Positions 41,901 to 51,664 of a DNA stretch of 61,363 nt are shown in pieces. Below the pieces are notes generated by a model. That model was not told the DNA's origin. It made no database searches and saw nothing but the letters and a program-made list of their open reading frames with translations. Position 1 is the stretch's first letter, and every line of letters starts with the position of its first letter. This stretch comes from Sporolactobacillus laevolacticus DSM 442. GTDB taxonomy: Bacteria; Bacillota; Bacilli; Bacillales; Sporolactobacillaceae. The stretch is from the NCBI RefSeq assembly GCF_000497245.1, contig NZ_AWTC01000020.1, positions 1 to 61,363 on the forward strand. Reading direction: 5' to 3'. The translations under genes and the position numbers were made by a program.

Positions 41901-42462
41901 TTGTACGGTCGATTCTTACATAGACGACGTCTTTTGCGTCTGTCTCATATTCAAGCCATGCGCCGCGGTTAGGGATAACCGTTGCGCCAAAGCCTTTCTT
42001 ACCATTCTTATCGACTTTCTCGTTGAAGTAGACACTTGGCGAGCGAACAAGCTGAGAAACAATAACACGTTCCGCTCCATTGATAATGAACGTCCCAGCC
42101 TCTGTCATCAGAGGGAAGTCACCCATGAATACTTCCTGTTCTTTCACTTCGCCAGTCTCTTTATTGATCAGCCGAACTTTAACGCGCAGTGGTGCGGCAT
42201 AAGTCACATCACGCGACTTTGATTCGTCAACTGAATACTTTGGTTCTCCCAAACTATAGTCGACAAATTCCAAGATAAGATTTCCCGTAAAATCTTCCAC
42301 CGGAGAAATATCCTGAAACATTTCTCGGATTCCTTCGTCAAGGAACCACTGATAGGAGGCGGTCTGAATTTCAATAAGATTAGGGAGTTCCAGCACTTCT
42401 TTAATCCGAGCGTAGCTCCTGCGTTGGCGGTGGCGTCCGTATTGTACGAGTTGACCTGTCAA
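38941..42462 (-). CDS. rpoB: RNA polymerase beta subunit
   Basis: 1173 residues, TTG start behind GAGGGGTG ([19 protein letters not shown]), as in B. subtilis. The rifampicin pocket [20 protein letters not shown] then [10 protein letters not shown] is wild type. [20 protein letters not shown] is near the C-terminal third. Lies 161 bases before rpoC. A consensus promoter sits in the end of rsmC. Confidence 0.98.
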   Translation of the reverse strand: MTGQLVQYGRHRQRRSYARIKEVLELPNLIEIQTASYQWFLDEGIREMFQDISPVEDFTGNLILEFVDYSLGEPKYSVDESKSRDVTYAAPLRVKVRLINKETGEVKEQEVFMGDFPLMTEAGTFIINGAERVIVSQLVRSPSVYFNEKVDKNGKKGFGATVIPNRGAWLEYETDAKDVVYVRIDRTRKVPVTVLLRSLGFSTDQEIIDLLGDDEYLRNTLEKDNTDSTDKALVEIYERLRPGEPPTVENAKSLLEARFFDPKRYDLANVGRYKMNKKLHIKNRLFNQRLAEKLVDPETGEIVADEGTLLDRRTLDRLLPTIEKKLGFVDYTPTEGVIAGQTINVQKINVYSPLDEDKGKVVSIMGNCVIDRSIKHITPADILSSINYFFDLLHGIGDTDDIDHLGNRRLRSVGELLQNQFRIGLSRMERVIRERMSIQDTNSITPQALINIRPVIASIKEFFGSSQLSQFMDQTNPLAELTHKRRLSALGPGGLTRERAGMEVRDVHYSHYGRMCPIETPEGPNIGLINSLSSYARVNKYGFIETPYRRVDPDTGRVTEHIDYLTADEEDNYVVAQANAELSEAGEFLDDHILARFRSENLVVHKDRVDYMDVSPKQVVSVASACIPFLANDDSNRALMGANMQRQAVPLLRPEAPLVGTGMEYVSARDSGAAIRSKFRGRVEYVSARQIKIRTLETIDGHETEGDVVSYKLSKFERSNQGMCYNQKPIVEKGTVVDKGEIIADGPSMDEGELALGRNVLVGFMTWNGYNYEDAVIMNERLVKDDVYTSIHIEEYESDARDTKLGPEDITRDIPNVGEDALKNLDDRGIIRIGAEVRDGDILVGKVTPKGVTELTAEERLLHAIFGEKAREVRDTSLKVPHGGGGIVHDVKIFTREAGDELPPGVNELVRVYIVQKRKIHEGDKMAGRHGNKGVISKILPEEDMPFLPSGRPLDIMLNPLGVPSRMNIGQVLELHLGMAAREMGIHIATPVFDGAREEDVWSTLEEAGLSRDGKTVLYDGRTGEAFDNRVSVGVMYMIKLAHMVDDKLHARSTGPYSLVTQQPLGGKAQFGGQRFGEMEVWALEAYGAAHTLQEILTVKSDDVVGRVKTYESIVKGENVPEPGVPESFKVLIKELQSLGMDVKVLDSDHSEIVIKELEDEEETLDDSLNVQV

Positions 42463-42605
42463 CTATTTCACCCCTCAAATCAAGCATATTGAAAAAATCG
42501 GCAAACCGAACATCTGAGCTTACCGCAGTCCAAAAATTATTTGATTAGTTTTCCCTAAAAAAGGGATCCCTATACCTACAAATAGATCAATGTTAGCATT
42601 AAGAC

Positions 42606-42634
42606 ATAATATCATAGACAATATTTGTTGTCAA
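42606..42634 (-). promoter_or_regulatory. rpoBC promoter
   Basis: Minus strand TTGACA, 17 bases, TATTAT; the -35 box overlaps the rsmC stop codon. About 144 bases upstream of the rpoB start, so rpoBC need not depend on rplL read-through. Confidence 0.8.
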
Positions 42635-43227
42635 ACTTTTTTTGCGCAAAGAATATAATATCCTTTTTTCTTAGCGACAACATCGACACGGCCATACAGA
42701 GTCTGCAGCATCTTTAGTGCAGATGGTGCGCCCTGTTTTTTTTGAATCACAATCCAAAGCTCACCTTGTGATTTTAAGAATTGATGGGCTTCAGTAAAAA
42801 TTTGCTGGACAACACGCTTTCCGGCACGGATTGGCGGATTAGTGACGATCGCAGCGAAATCGCCGGATACCCGTTCGAACAAAGAACTTTGAAATACAAC
42901 TGCCTCCACTTGATTGTCCTTAACGTTTTTCTCGGTAAGCGCCACCGCGCGTTCATTAATATCGACCATTGTTACTCTCCGAGTGGGAAATGACTTCGCT
43001 AGCGTAATCCCTATCGGGCCATATCCGCATCCCATATCCAATAGATCTCCCGGAACGGCCGGCTCGCGAAACGTTTCGATCAGCAATTTCGAGCCAAAAT
43101 CAATCGCATTCTTTGAGAAAACACCCGCATCGGTCGTAAAAATTAGATCTAGACTGCGTAATGTTGTTTTTAGGAAATGCGGGTTGCTCTCCACATGGGG
43201 GTGTTCCGAATAATAGTGTTCATTCAT
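42631..43227 (-). CDS. class I methyltransferase, RsmC-like (YbxB)
   Basis: 198 residues. SAM-binding motif LLDMGCGYGPIGITLAKSF and the N6/N2-type NPPIRAGKRV motif (NPPF/Y/R family) identify a RsmC-type methyltransferase, as encoded between rplL and rpoB in Bacillales. RsmC methylates G1207 of 16S rRNA in E. coli; for this shorter Gram-positive form the target is inferred. Start at ATG 43227 behind AGAGGGA. Separated from rplL by a terminator. Confidence 0.88.
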   Translation of the reverse strand: MNEHYYSEHPHVESNPHFLKTTLRSLDLIFTTDAGVFSKNAIDFGSKLLIETFREPAVPGDLLDMGCGYGPIGITLAKSFPTRRVTMVDINERAVALTEKNVKDNQVEAVVFQSSLFERVSGDFAAIVTNPPIRAGKRVVQQIFTEAHQFLKSQGELWIVIQKKQGAPSALKMLQTLYGRVDVVAKKKGYYILCAKKV

Positions 43228-43320
43228 AAATCTCATTCCCTCTGAAAGTCGGACATTTATTATCCATAAGCAAGTTACAAGCTGCAATCAAAATTCATTC
43301 TATAACATACTTTTCCGAGA

Positions 43321-43352
43321 AAAAGAAAAGGCCCGCGCAAGCGCGGGCCTTA
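43321..43352 (-). terminator. rplJL terminator
   Basis: Minus strand AAGGCCCGCGC / GCGCGGGCCTT hairpin followed by TTCTTTTTC, 8 bases past rplL. Confidence 0.92.
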
Positions 43353-43360
43353 GCAAGAAC

Positions 43361-43723
43361 TTATTTCAGTTCTATTTTTGCGCCTACTTCTTCGAGTTTG
43401 CCTTTAATTTCTTCGGCTTCTTCCTTAGCAGCGCCTTCTTTTACAGGGCTTGGAGCACCGTCAACAAGTGCTTTTGCATCTTTCAGGCCAAGACCTGTGA
43501 TTTCGCGGACAACTTTGATAACCTTAATCTTTTGAGCGCCTGCGTCAGCAAGAATAACATCAAATTCTGTTTGCTCTTCTGCTGCTGCGGCACCTGCACC
43601 AGCCTGAACAGCTACCTGAGCTGCTGCAGTTACACCAAATTCTTCTTCAATTGCTTTAACGAGATCGTTCAATTCAAGAACGGACATTTCTTTAATCGCG
43701 CCAATGATTTCTTCTTTAGTCAT
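43361..43723 (-). CDS. rplL: 50S ribosomal protein L7/L12
   Basis: 120 residues. N-terminal dimerisation domain, Ala-rich hinge ([13 protein letters not shown]) and C-terminal factor-binding domain with [20 protein letters not shown]. Forms the stalk that recruits GTPase factors. Follows rplJ by 64 bases. Confidence 0.97.
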   Translation of the reverse strand: MTKEEIIGAIKEMSVLELNDLVKAIEEEFGVTAAAQVAVQAGAGAAAAEEQTEFDVILADAGAQKIKVIKVVREITGLGLKDAKALVDGAPSPVKEGAAKEEAEEIKGKLEEVGAKIELK

Positions 43724-43787
43724 TGTATATAATCCTCCTCATTATTCGTTTTGTTTTAACAAACTTCTTTAAACAATTTTCTTAAAG

Positions 43788-44291
43788 TTAAGCTTCTTGT
43801 TCTTTCTGTTCGGCAACGGCTTTGACACCCAAAGCGAAGTTGCGGATTGGAGCCTGAAGAACGTTGGCCAGCATAGAAAGAAGAGCTTCTTTCGATGGCA
43901 GTTCTGCAAGAGCCTTGATTTCATCAACCGAAGCAAGTTTGCCTTCGATGACACCTGCTTTAATTTCAAGAGCTTCATGATCCTTTGCAAAGTTGTACAA
44001 TACCTTTGCTGGAGCAATAACGTCTTCTTTGCTGAATGAAACGGCAGTTGGTCCCGTCAGTGCTTCGTCAAGTTCTGAAAGGCCGGCAATAGCTGTCGCG
44101 CGGCGTGCAAAAGTGTTTTTGTATACTTTATAGTCCACGTTTGCTTCTCTCAGCTGTTTGCGCAGTTCCGTAACTTCTGCCACAGAAAGTCCGCGATAGT
44201 TAACAACGATCGTTGCCACACTGTCTTTTAACTTTCCGGCAATTTCATCAACGACTTTCTTTTTTTCTTCTAAGACTTTTTCGTTACTCAT
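43788..44291 (-). CDS. rplJ: 50S ribosomal protein L10
   Basis: 167 residues: [20 protein letters not shown] and [20 protein letters not shown]; the C-terminal helix anchors L12 dimers. ATG 44291 chosen behind GAGGAGG. L10 with L12 binds the leader upstream to repress its own operon (known for the family). Confidence 0.97.
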   Translation of the reverse strand: MSNEKVLEEKKKVVDEIAGKLKDSVATIVVNYRGLSVAEVTELRKQLREANVDYKVYKNTFARRATAIAGLSELDEALTGPTAVSFSKEDVIAPAKVLYNFAKDHEALEIKAGVIEGKLASVDEIKALAELPSKEALLSMLANVLQAPIRNFALGVKAVAEQKEQEA

Positions 44292-44309
44292 GGTTCTTCG
44301 CACCTCCTC

Positions 44310-44495
44310 GTTCGCATTTTATCCGTATCAGTTTTCCCCCACTTTTAGGCCCATCAAAAAAGCCCTCTGTCCGGAGACACGAGGGCGCGATCTATCAAAC
44401 CAAAAGTTATCAAGAATTTGCTAAACCTCGGCCGGGATAATTTAAGCATGTACAATGCCCCTGCTGTCTACGGTTGTTCATTCAATTTATACAAC
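44310..44495 (-). ncRNA. ribosomal protein L10 leader with attenuator
   Basis: The minus transcript begins with CCGTAGACAGCAGGGGC and contains CCGGCCGAGGTTTAG, mimicking the 23S L10-binding kink-turn region. It then has a terminator, GCCCTC / GAGGGC (44362-44386) followed by TTTTTT, about 65 bases before rplJ. This is the classic Firmicute L10 leader layout: excess L10-L12 favours early termination. Confidence 0.85.
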
Positions 44496-44502
44496 ACAAA
44501 AC

Positions 44503-44531
44503 ATTATATTGAGTTCGACACGGTCTGTCAA
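44503..44531 (-). promoter_or_regulatory. rplJL promoter
   Basis: Minus strand TTGACA, 17 bases, TATAAT, a perfect consensus placed a few bases before the L10 leader. The -35 lies just outside rplA. Confidence 0.92.
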
Positions 44532-44554
44532 CCCGAATTTCTCAAATGCTTTGT

Positions 44555-45247
44555 TTATCTTACAGAAGCAGTCGAAATCTTCACGCCAGGTCCCATCGTT
44601 GAAGAAATCGCAATATTCTTCAGGTAGGTACCCTTAGCTGCAGCTGGTTTAACCTTCACAAGCGTATCAATCAGCACCTTGAAGTTTTCAACCAGTTTTT
44701 CGTCTTCAAATGATACCTTGCCGATCGGAACGTGAACGTTGCCGTCTTTCTGAGCGCGGTATTCAACTTTACCTGCTTTGATTTCTTTAACAGCTTTATC
44801 AACATCAAAGGTTACCGTACCCGTCTTCGGGTTTGGCATCAGGCCCTTAGGTCCGAGCACACGTCCGAGACGGCCGACCTGAGCCATCATGTCCGGTGTC
44901 GCAACGACTACGTCAAAGTCAAACCAGCCGCCGCTAATTTTTTCTACATATTCTGCTTCACCAACGTAATCTGCTCCGGCAGCTTCCGCTTCCTTCGCTT
45001 TTTCACCCTTGGCGAATACGAGAACGCGCTGTGTTTTACCTGTACCGTTTGGCAGTACAACAGCACCGCGAACCTGTTGGTCATTTTTTCGTGTGTCAAC
45101 GCCCAAACGGACAGCGACATCAACAGATTCATCAAAACCAGCAGAAGCGATTTTCTTCACCAAGCTAACGGCTTCGTCGATATCGTATGCTTTTGCACGA
45201 TCAACTGCTTTAGCTTGTTCTTGATACTTTTTACCCTTTTTAGCCAT
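44555..45247 (-). CDS. rplA: 50S ribosomal protein L1
   Basis: 230 residues: [40 protein letters not shown] and the C-terminal STMGPGVKI. Forms the L1 stalk and can bind its own mRNA. Lies 103 bases after rplK, the same operon. Confidence 0.97.
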   Translation of the reverse strand: MAKKGKKYQEQAKAVDRAKAYDIDEAVSLVKKIASAGFDESVDVAVRLGVDTRKNDQQVRGAVVLPNGTGKTQRVLVFAKGEKAKEAEAAGADYVGEAEYVEKISGGWFDFDVVVATPDMMAQVGRLGRVLGPKGLMPNPKTGTVTFDVDKAVKEIKAGKVEYRAQKDGNVHVPIGKVSFEDEKLVENFKVLIDTLVKVKPAAAKGTYLKNIAISSTMGPGVKISTASVR

Positions 45248-45350
45248 TTGAATTCCTCCTTCGTGGTATTAACGGTTTGTATATGACCTCCCACCAACCA
45301 TAAACAAAAAGACACGGACAAAACATCTGTTTTATCTGTGTTGTGCCTGA

Positions 45351-45776
45351 TCAGTCTTCGACAACGATACCCATGCTGCGCGCAGTTCCTTCAACCATGC
45401 GCATCGCAGATTCAACATTTGCCGCATTCAGATCGGGCATTTTCAGTTCGGCAATCGCACGTACTTTATCACGTTTGATCGTCGCAACTTTTTTCGTATT
45501 CGGCGTGCCTGAACCGGATGGAATGCCGGTTTCTTTCTTAAGCAGAACGGCAGCCGGCGGTGTTTTTGTGATGAACGTAAACGAACGGTCTTCATAAACA
45601 GTAATAACAACCGGAATGATCAGACCTGCTTGATCTGATGTCCGAGCGTTGAATTCTTTACAAAAGCCCATAATGTTAACGCCCGCCTGGCCCAATGCCG
45701 GACCAACTGGCGGAGCCGGATTTGCTTTTCCTGCTGGAATTTGCAGCTTAACAAGCTTAATTACTTTCTTTGCCAT
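45351..45776 (-). CDS. rplK: 50S ribosomal protein L11
   Basis: 141 residues: [20 protein letters not shown] and [12 protein letters not shown]. Proline-rich N-domain is the thiostrepton region; the C-domain binds 23S helix 43/44. Preceded by GGGAGG and its own promoter. Confidence 0.97.
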   Translation of the reverse strand: MAKKVIKLVKLQIPAGKANPAPPVGPALGQAGVNIMGFCKEFNARTSDQAGLIIPVVITVYEDRSFTFITKTPPAAVLLKKETGIPSGSGTPNTKKVATIKRDKVRAIAELKMPDLNAANVESAMRMVEGTARSMGIVVED

Positions 45777-45902
45777 GAGAGCACCTCCCTACACAATTTG
45801 TGGTACGGGTCTTCCCCTCCCACTCCTACATTACCTCTATGGCTTATTACACTTCATGTGACTTGCGATGGTGAGATCGGATTAAATCATACAAACATCA
45901 AG

Positions 45903-45931
45903 ATTATACAATCGGCAGTCACAAATTGCAA
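45903..45931 (-). promoter_or_regulatory. rplKA promoter
   Basis: Minus strand TTGCAA, 17 bases, TATAAT in the nusG-rplK gap, about 127 bases before rplK. The intervening leader contains GTGGGAGG and GTACCAC, which might form an L1-binding site; this is speculative. Confidence 0.75.
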
Positions 45932-45974
45932 GGATTGATCAGACAACTTTTGCGTTTACCCGTCAAAAATTTAC

Positions 45975-46511
45975 TTAATCAAGTTTCTTAACCTGATTGA
46001 AATCAAGTTCAATCGGTGTTTCGCGTCCAAACATATTCACATGAACTTTCAGCTTACTTTTTTCTTCATCGATGCTCTCTACGCTTCCGATAAAGTCGGC
46101 AAATGGACCTTCTTTCACTTTAACTTGCTCTTTCAAAGCGAAATCGACATCGGTGACCCGTTCCTTGAGTCCCATTTGCTTGAGGATTGAATCAACCTCA
46201 TCTGGCAGAAGCGGAATCGGTTTTGATCCGGCACCTGTTGATCCGACAAATCCTGTGACGCCCGGCGTATTTCGAACCACATACCAGGAATCGTCGGTCA
46301 TGACCATTTCTGTCAGGACATAGCCAGGAAAAACCTTGCGCATTGCTGTTTTCTTCTGACCATTCTTAATCTCGGTTTCTTCTTCCATCGGTACAAGAAT
46401 GCGGAAGATTTTATCCGCCATGCCCATGGATTCAACCCTTTTCTCAAGGTTGGTTTTTACTTTGTTTTCATAGCCCGAGTATGTGTGAACAACATACCAG
46501 TTCTTTTCCAT
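45975..46511 (-). CDS. nusG: transcription elongation factor NusG
   Basis: 178 residues: NGN domain (KNWYVVHTYSGYENKVKTNL) and a C-terminal KOW domain (EGPFADFIGSVESIDEEKSK). Binds RNA polymerase and promotes pausing in Bacilli. 53 bases after secE. Confidence 0.97.
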   Translation of the reverse strand: MEKNWYVVHTYSGYENKVKTNLEKRVESMGMADKIFRILVPMEEETEIKNGQKKTAMRKVFPGYVLTEMVMTDDSWYVVRNTPGVTGFVGSTGAGSKPIPLLPDEVDSILKQMGLKERVTDVDFALKEQVKVKEGPFADFIGSVESIDEEKSKLKVHVNMFGRETPIELDFNQVKKLD

Positions 46512-46563
46512 ATCTTTCTTCCTCCAAATGATTGACTGTTCGCCCGTTAGCGGGAAAAATCAA

Positions 46564-46761
46564 TCATTGATTTGTGATCACGCGCAGAAGCTGGGAGATT
46601 CCCAGATCGATGACAACAAAAAAGAGAGCCAGGAAGATAACAGTCACGATTACCGTAACTGTGTACCTCAGCATTTCCTTGCGTGTCGGCCAAGTAATTT
46701 TTTTTGATTCAGCGACAATATCTTGGAAAAATTTTCCGGTTCCTTTGATAATGCTAGCCAT
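46564..46761 (-). CDS. secE: protein translocase subunit SecE
   Basis: 65 residues, one membrane helix (about 32-58) after the amphipathic FFQDIVAESKKITWPTRKEM. The short single-helix form is usual for Gram-positives. ATG behind GCGGAGG. Directly downstream of a decayed rpmG. Confidence 0.95.
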   Translation of the reverse strand: MASIIKGTGKFFQDIVAESKKITWPTRKEMLRYTVTVIVTVIFLALFFVVIDLGISQLLRVITNQ

Positions 46762-46776
46762 AGCGTGTTACCTCCG

Positions 46777-46928
46777 CTAATCAGATAATTTCGGTGTCCG
46801 TTGCATTGTATTTGTCTTGCAATTTCAAAAAACTTTATGGATTTGCTCCATATTTCTTTTTCCCAGTTCTTTCTCTGAGACGCTAACTCATTTTCTTCGT
46901 TGCGAGCTGCGAAAGAAACTGCTCACAT
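46777..46928 (-). pseudogene. rpmG: decayed rpmG (ribosomal protein L33)
   Basis: Bacillus has rpmG between sigH and secE. Here the slot is occupied by 152 bases, almost exactly an rpmG length (147-150), with no intact frame. Traces remain: minus-strand VSFAARNEENELASQRKN in one frame where L33 has VxLAC-type text, and after a frame change NCKTNTMQRT at the end, resembling the L33 C-terminal CxxC-x-THxHRET. The second codon is now a stop, the CxxC cysteines are mostly lost and no ribosome site precedes the ATG. I infer a dead gene; a working L33 must be encoded elsewhere. Confidence 0.55.
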
Positions 46929-46936
46929 TTTTTTTA

Positions 46937-46964
46937 CAAAAGAAAGAAAGGCGAAAATCCGCCT
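46937..46964 (-). terminator. terminator between sigH and the rpmG relic
   Basis: Minus strand AGGCG / CGCCT stem with a 6-base loop and a pyrimidine tail TTCTTTCTTTT. Confidence 0.6.
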
Positions 46965-47051
46965 CTCTTGTTGTTCGTCATATACTGCGTTCACTGTATC
47001 ACAAAGGATATAGCCTGTCAATAAAGCAATATGGAGCAGGTTGATACAGAT

Positions 47052-47699
47052 TCATAGGCTGAATTCTTGAAGCTGCATGCAATGCTCGAGTTTTCTCTTC
47101 ACACGCTGCAAAGCATTGTCAATTGATTTCACGTGACGTTTTAAATCAACAGAAATCTCCTGGTACGTCCTTCCATCAAGGTATTGCCTCAAAACCTGCC
47201 GTTCTAAATCGCTCAGAACACGTGAAAGTTTCTCCTCAATGTCATCGTACTCTTCACGGCTGATCAACATCTGCTCTGGGTCTGTTGATTGAGTCTCGCA
47301 AACGACGTCCATCAATGTGCGTTCGGATTCTTCGTCATAAATCGGTTTATCTAAAGATACATAGGAATTGAGAGGAATATGCTTTTGGCGGGTCGCCGTT
47401 TTGACGGCCGTGATCATCTGCCGCGTGATGCACAATTCCGCGAACGCCTTAAACGAGGCGAGCTTGTCCCCCCTGTAGTCGCGGATCGCCTTAAAAAGTC
47501 CGATCATGCCTTCCTGGATGATGTCTTCCCGATCCGCACCTACAAGAAAATAAGCTTTCGCTTTGGCGCGAACAAAGTTCTTATATTTAAAAATGAGATA
47601 CTCCAGGGCCTGGTTATTTCCTTCATGAACCGCTTTCAAGATTTCTGCGTCATCTAGCGAAACAAATGCTGCATTTGCCTTAACTGGATCATAACTCAT
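47052..47699 (-). CDS. sigH: RNA polymerase sigma-H factor (Spo0H)
   Basis: 215 residues, sigma-70 family. Region 2 contains DREDIIQEGMIGLFKAIRDY and SFKAFAELCITRQMITAVKT; region 4 ends YQEISVDLKRHVKSIDNALQ. Directs early sporulation and stationary-phase genes. ATG 47699 is preceded by GGGGGG; length is close to the 218 of B. subtilis. Own promoter upstream. Confidence 0.95.
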   Translation of the reverse strand: MSYDPVKANAAFVSLDDAEILKAVHEGNNQALEYLIFKYKNFVRAKAKAYFLVGADREDIIQEGMIGLFKAIRDYRGDKLASFKAFAELCITRQMITAVKTATRQKHIPLNSYVSLDKPIYDEESERTLMDVVCETQSTDPEQMLISREEYDDIEEKLSRVLSDLERQVLRQYLDGRTYQEISVDLKRHVKSIDNALQRVKRKLEHCMQLQEFSL

Positions 47700-47739
47700 C
47701 TTTAATCCCCCCGAGCACAATGATGCCTTTTGTTAGAAC

Positions 47740-47769
47740 ATTATACATTAGAATTTTTTAAATCGTCAA
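47740..47769 (-). promoter_or_regulatory. sigH promoter
   Basis: Minus strand TTGACG, 18 bases of A/T-rich spacer, TATAAT, about 40 bases before the start. In B. subtilis the comparable promoter is repressed by AbrB, which prefers such AT-rich DNA (family knowledge, not shown here). Confidence 0.75.
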
Positions 47770-47775
47770 GAAAAT

Positions 47776-48285
47776 TCAAAAACCTCTGCGCATCCGCTCT
47801 AATTTTTCACGTGTCGCCTCGTCAAGGTAGATTTTTGTCTTTTGTGCCGCCGGCCGCTCATTCATGGTACTCTTCCCAATCTCACGCTCAATTTTGCCAA
47901 TTTCTTCGATAAGTTCACGAGAAGGTTTACGCAAGGCCCCCTGTGAAAACACAGCCCACTGTTCGGCCATGTCCGAAGTTGCCACATGAATACGCGTCTT
48001 CACATTTTGCAGTTTTTTGATCAGTCCTTCAATTTTCTGATCTGCTTTCTCGCTTTTCTTGGTGTATATGACCTCGACCTTTGATTTCTTCGTTTTGGTC
48101 TCTTTTCCAGAAATCAAATAAGCATCAAAAATCAGGATCACGCGCCAGCCGGTTACTGCCTGGTACTCTGAAAGCTTATCAATCAGCATATCCCGGGCAC
48201 TCTCAAAATCATTTTTCTGTAATGCTTTCAATTCAGTCCAAGCGCCTATGACGTTGTAGCCATCGACAATCAGGATATCGTTCAT
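47776..48285 (-). CDS. rae1: NYN-domain endoribonuclease Rae1 (YacP)
   Basis: 169 residues, PIN-like NYN fold: DILIVDGYNVIGAW with catalytic Asp, VILIFDAYLISG and THVATSD-type IHVATSDMAEQWA. B. subtilis Rae1 cleaves mRNA in the ribosomal A site. Starts 6 bases after the rlmB stop. Confidence 0.92.
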   Translation of the reverse strand: MNDILIVDGYNVIGAWTELKALQKNDFESARDMLIDKLSEYQAVTGWRVILIFDAYLISGKETKTKKSKVEVIYTKKSEKADQKIEGLIKKLQNVKTRIHVATSDMAEQWAVFSQGALRKPSRELIEEIGKIEREIGKSTMNERPAAQKTKIYLDEATREKLERMRRGF

Positions 48286-48291
48286 GAGCCT

Positions 48292-49029
48292 TCACCCTTG
48301 CTTTTCGCGGTGCCTGAGCACCTCATACATCAGCAAACTGGCAGCAACTGAAGCATTTAGCGAGGTTACTTTTCCTCGCATTGGAAGGCTAATCAGAAAA
48401 TCACATTTTTTTCTCACTAACTGGGACATGCCCGCTCCTTCATTTCCGATAACGAGGCAGAGCGGCATTGAGTAATCCGCGGAACGGTAATCTTCGCTTC
48501 CGTCCGCTGCGGTTCCCGCAAACCAGATGCCCTGTTTCTTAAGACTGTCCATGGTATTAGCGAGATTAGCTACCCGGGCGACAGGAACATACTCAATCGC
48601 ACCGGTTGAAGCTTTTGCAACCACAGAAGTCAGTCCGACAGAACGCCTTTTCGGAATGATAACACCATGACATCCCGATGCGTCCGCCGTTCTTAATATA
48701 GATCCCAAATTATGCGGATCTTCGACATTATCCAACATCATAAAAAAAGGCGTTTCGCCGCGTTCTTTCGCAAGCGCAAAAAGATCGTCCAACTCCGCGT
48801 AACGGTAAGCTGCGATTGACGCAACCACTCCTTGATGTTGAGCAGATTTAGATAATTGGTCCAATTTCTGCTTTGGCACAAATTGAACCGCAATTCCATT
48901 GGATTTAATCAAATCCAACAAGTCACCTAAACCGCGTCCCTCTTTGTTCAGCCATACTTTATTGATTTCTCTTCCCGATCGAATTGCTTCTGAAACGGGA
49001 TGCCGTCCGACGATCCATTCATCACTCAT
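48292..49029 (-). CDS. rlmB: 23S rRNA 2'-O-ribose methyltransferase RlmB-like
   Basis: 245 residues. N-terminal substrate-binding domain (EWIVGRHPVSEAIRSGREIN) and SPOUT trefoil-knot domain with DNVEDPHNLGSILRTADASG, VIGNEGAGMS and SLNASVAASLLMYE. Family members methylate the G2251 ribose or nearby positions. Start overlaps the mrnC stop. Confidence 0.92.
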   Translation of the reverse strand: MSDEWIVGRHPVSEAIRSGREINKVWLNKEGRGLGDLLDLIKSNGIAVQFVPKQKLDQLSKSAQHQGVVASIAAYRYAELDDLFALAKERGETPFFMMLDNVEDPHNLGSILRTADASGCHGVIIPKRRSVGLTSVVAKASTGAIEYVPVARVANLANTMDSLKKQGIWFAGTAADGSEDYRSADYSMPLCLVIGNEGAGMSQLVRKKCDFLISLPMRGKVTSLNASVAASLLMYEVLRHREKQG

Positions 49030-49451
49030 TAATGCCCGCTCCTTTCGACCGGATGGTTAATAAACATCTTTTCCATGATTTCTTCAATTCTCTCCTGCTT
49101 ACCCATAAAAAATAACACACCAATCAACGCCTCAAAGCCTGTGCTGAAATTGTAGGTCTGCACATCTGTGTTTCGTGGGACAGAATGTGATTTCGCATTT
49201 CGTCCTCTCCTGACGGCATTAAGTTCATCTTCGGTCAAAAATCCTTCATCCATCAGCTCATGCAGAAATCGGGATTGTGATTTTGCGGAGACATAATCTA
49301 CAGCCTGTACATGCAGTGCATGAGGTTTCGTCACCCCGGAAGAGGAGATAATGGCTTTGCGCACATAAACCTCAATTACCGCGTCTCCCATATAGGCGAG
49401 TGCAAGACTATTCAACAGGTTTGGATCTGTATCTGTTTCGGTTTTTTTCAT
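49029..49451 (-). CDS. mrnC: mini-ribonuclease III
   Basis: 140 residues, an RNase III catalytic domain without the dsRNA-binding domain. [18 protein letters not shown] carries the catalytic acidic residues. In B. subtilis it matures 23S rRNA with L3. Overlaps cysS by 4 bases (ATGA). Confidence 0.93.
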   Translation of the reverse strand: MKKTETDTDPNLLNSLALAYMGDAVIEVYVRKAIISSSGVTKPHALHVQAVDYVSAKSQSRFLHELMDEGFLTEDELNAVRRGRNAKSHSVPRNTDVQTYNFSTGFEALIGVLFFMGKQERIEEIMEKMFINHPVERSGH

Positions 49452-50848
49452 TCCTGGCCTCTCTTCCAGCGCACGCCCTGAGGAGTGTCTTCCAGGATAA
49501 TACCCGCTTCTTTTAATTGATCACGAATACTGTCGGCAACAGCAAAATTTCTATTCTTACGTGCTTCTTCCCGCTTATTGATCAGGGCTTCAACCTCACT
49601 GTCTAATATACTGTCTGATGCCTCTTCGAGTTTCAATCCCAACACTCCAGAGAGTTCAGACAGTACCTGAAGATAAGCTGCAAGGTCATGTTCAGATGTT
49701 GTTTCGCTTTGAAGTGCGATATTTGCATCTCGAACGATATCAAACAGGACCGCTATTGCATTGGCGGTGTTAAAATCGTCATCCATAGCTTCAATAAATG
49801 GTTTTCGATAGTTTTCAGCAATCTTTTCATTGGCCTCTATGGATAGGTCAGCTTGCTTCAGACGATGATTCAAATTATAATTCGCTGTCTTTAAGCGTCC
49901 AAAAGCCTGCACCGCATCATTAAGTAACGTGTCACTGAAATTAATGGGATGCCGATATTGAACGGATAAAATGAAAAAACGAACCACTTGGGGATCAAAC
50001 TTTTTGATTAGATCATGGACAAGAATGACATTTCCGATTGATTTCGACATTTTTTCATGATTAATCTGGATGTGCCCGTTGTGCAGCCAGTAATTGGCCA
50101 TCGTCTGATGGTGCAATGCTTCGGACTGAGCAATCTCATTTTCATGGTGAGGGAACGTCAAGTCCGTTCCGCCCGCGTGGATGTCAATTGTATCACCTAA
50201 ATATTTTTCGACCATGGCCGAGCACTCAATATGCCAGCCCGGCCTTCCATCACCCCATGGGCTTTCCCATTTTATTTCTCCCGGTTTCGCAGCTTTCCAT
50301 AACGCGAAGTCGAGCGGATCTTCTTTACTCTCATCAATTTCAATCCGTGCACCTGACTTCAGGTCATCAATTGATTGATGGGATAGTTTTCCATACTCCT
50401 GGAACTTTCGTGTTCTGAAGTAGACGTCACCGCCAGATTCATAAGCATATCCGGCATCTACCAGTTTACTGATGAAGCGGATGATTTCAGGCATTGTTTC
50501 GGTCGCTCGCGGATGAACCGTCGCTGTTCTGACATTGAGTGCACTTGTGTCTTCCTTATAGGCTTTAATAAACTGGTCAGCAATCTCCGGTACTGAAATA
50601 TGCCTTTCTTTCGATGCATTGATCAGTCTATCGTCTACATCTGTGAAGTTTGACACATAGTTCACTATATACCCGCGATATTCAAAATACCTGCGAACCG
50701 TGTCGAAAACGACCGCCGGACGCGCATTGCCGATGTGAATGTAATTGTAAACCGTAGGGCCACACACATACATTCGAACTTTATGATCTTCGATTGGTTT
50801 AAACGGTTCTTTCTTCCTTGTCAATGTGTTATACACCTTTAATGACAT
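49448..50848 (-). CDS. cysS: cysteinyl-tRNA synthetase
   Basis: 466 residues, same as B. subtilis. [16 protein letters not shown] (zinc Cys plus HIGH), EMSKS-type KMSKSIGN, and zinc ligands GWHIECSAM and HHENE. Start at ATG 50848 behind AAGGAG inside the cysE tail, 5 bases from its stop. Lies downstream of the cys T-box. Confidence 0.97.
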   Translation of the reverse strand: MSLKVYNTLTRKKEPFKPIEDHKVRMYVCGPTVYNYIHIGNARPAVVFDTVRRYFEYRGYIVNYVSNFTDVDDRLINASKERHISVPEIADQFIKAYKEDTSALNVRTATVHPRATETMPEIIRFISKLVDAGYAYESGGDVYFRTRKFQEYGKLSHQSIDDLKSGARIEIDESKEDPLDFALWKAAKPGEIKWESPWGDGRPGWHIECSAMVEKYLGDTIDIHAGGTDLTFPHHENEIAQSEALHHQTMANYWLHNGHIQINHEKMSKSIGNVILVHDLIKKFDPQVVRFFILSVQYRHPINFSDTLLNDAVQAFGRLKTANYNLNHRLKQADLSIEANEKIAENYRKPFIEAMDDDFNTANAIAVLFDIVRDANIALQSETTSEHDLAAYLQVLSELSGVLGLKLEEASDSILDSEVEALINKREEARKNRNFAVADSIRDQLKEAGIILEDTPQGVRWKRGQE

Positions 50849-50853
50849 TGGAT

Positions 50854-51510
50854 TCACTCCTTCTCTTTTTCCATCCTTTTCAACTCTTCAAATTTTGTCT
50901 GTAATTCCTTAATCTGTTTCTCTAAGTCATACATTTTTTCTGCAATAGGATCGGGGAGATCTGCATGATTCAAATCATGATGATGGACCTTGATACCATT
51001 TTGGCGAACGACGCGTCCGGGTATACCAACAACAGTCGAATGCGACGGAACGTTGTGGAGAACAACCGAGCCCGCACCAATCTTTGAATGATCGCCAATT
51101 GTAATTGATCCGAGCACTTTTGCGCCCGCTGAGATCAATACATCGTCGCCAATGGTCGGATGCCTTTTCCCTTTCTCTTTGCCTGTACCCCCGAGGGTCA
51201 CACCTTGAAACAGCGTAACATCATTTCCAATTTCACAGGTTTCACCAATCACTATACCCATCCCGTGATCCATAAAGAATCGTCTGCCAATTTTGGCTCC
51301 AGGATGAATTTCAATACCTGTGAAAAAACGTGAGAATTGTGAAAGAACGCGTGCAAGAAAATAGCGTTTTTTCTTCCAGAGCCAGTGTGCTGCCCGATGC
51401 ATCCAGATTGCATGCAATCCGGAATAGGTCATGATGACCTCCCACCTGCTTCTTGCCGCAGGGTCTTGGTCAAACACATTGCTCAGATCTTCTGCGATAA
51501 TGCTTCGCAC
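50854..51510 (-). CDS. cysE: serine O-acetyltransferase
   Basis: 218 residues from a GTG start preceded by AAGGAGG (spacing 9), matching the 217 of B. subtilis; the longer ATG-started frame at 51576 lacks a site. Makes O-acetylserine for cysteine synthesis. Helical N-domain [20 protein letters not shown], then left-handed hexapeptide repeats with [12 protein letters not shown] (catalytic Asp-His). The tail is a charged coiled coil. Controlled by the T-box. Confidence 0.95.
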   Translation of the reverse strand: MRSIIAEDLSNVFDQDPAARSRWEVIMTYSGLHAIWMHRAAHWLWKKKRYFLARVLSQFSRFFTGIEIHPGAKIGRRFFMDHGMGIVIGETCEIGNDVTLFQGVTLGGTGKEKGKRHPTIGDDVLISAGAKVLGSITIGDHSKIGAGSVVLHNVPSHSTVVGIPGRVVRQNGIKVHHHDLNHADLPDPIAEKMYDLEKQIKELQTKFEELKRMEKEKE

Positions 51511-51664
51511 AGAAGTTGGCCTCCTTCGTGTAATCATACAGCTTGTTTTATAAAACATCGCTTTTCCATATCTCATTGATCCGGCCGCATCATGCTGCCG
51601 GAGATGCCACGGAACATGGCATTTTATCGTATGAGTTCATACGATTTCTCTATAAAAATTTATT

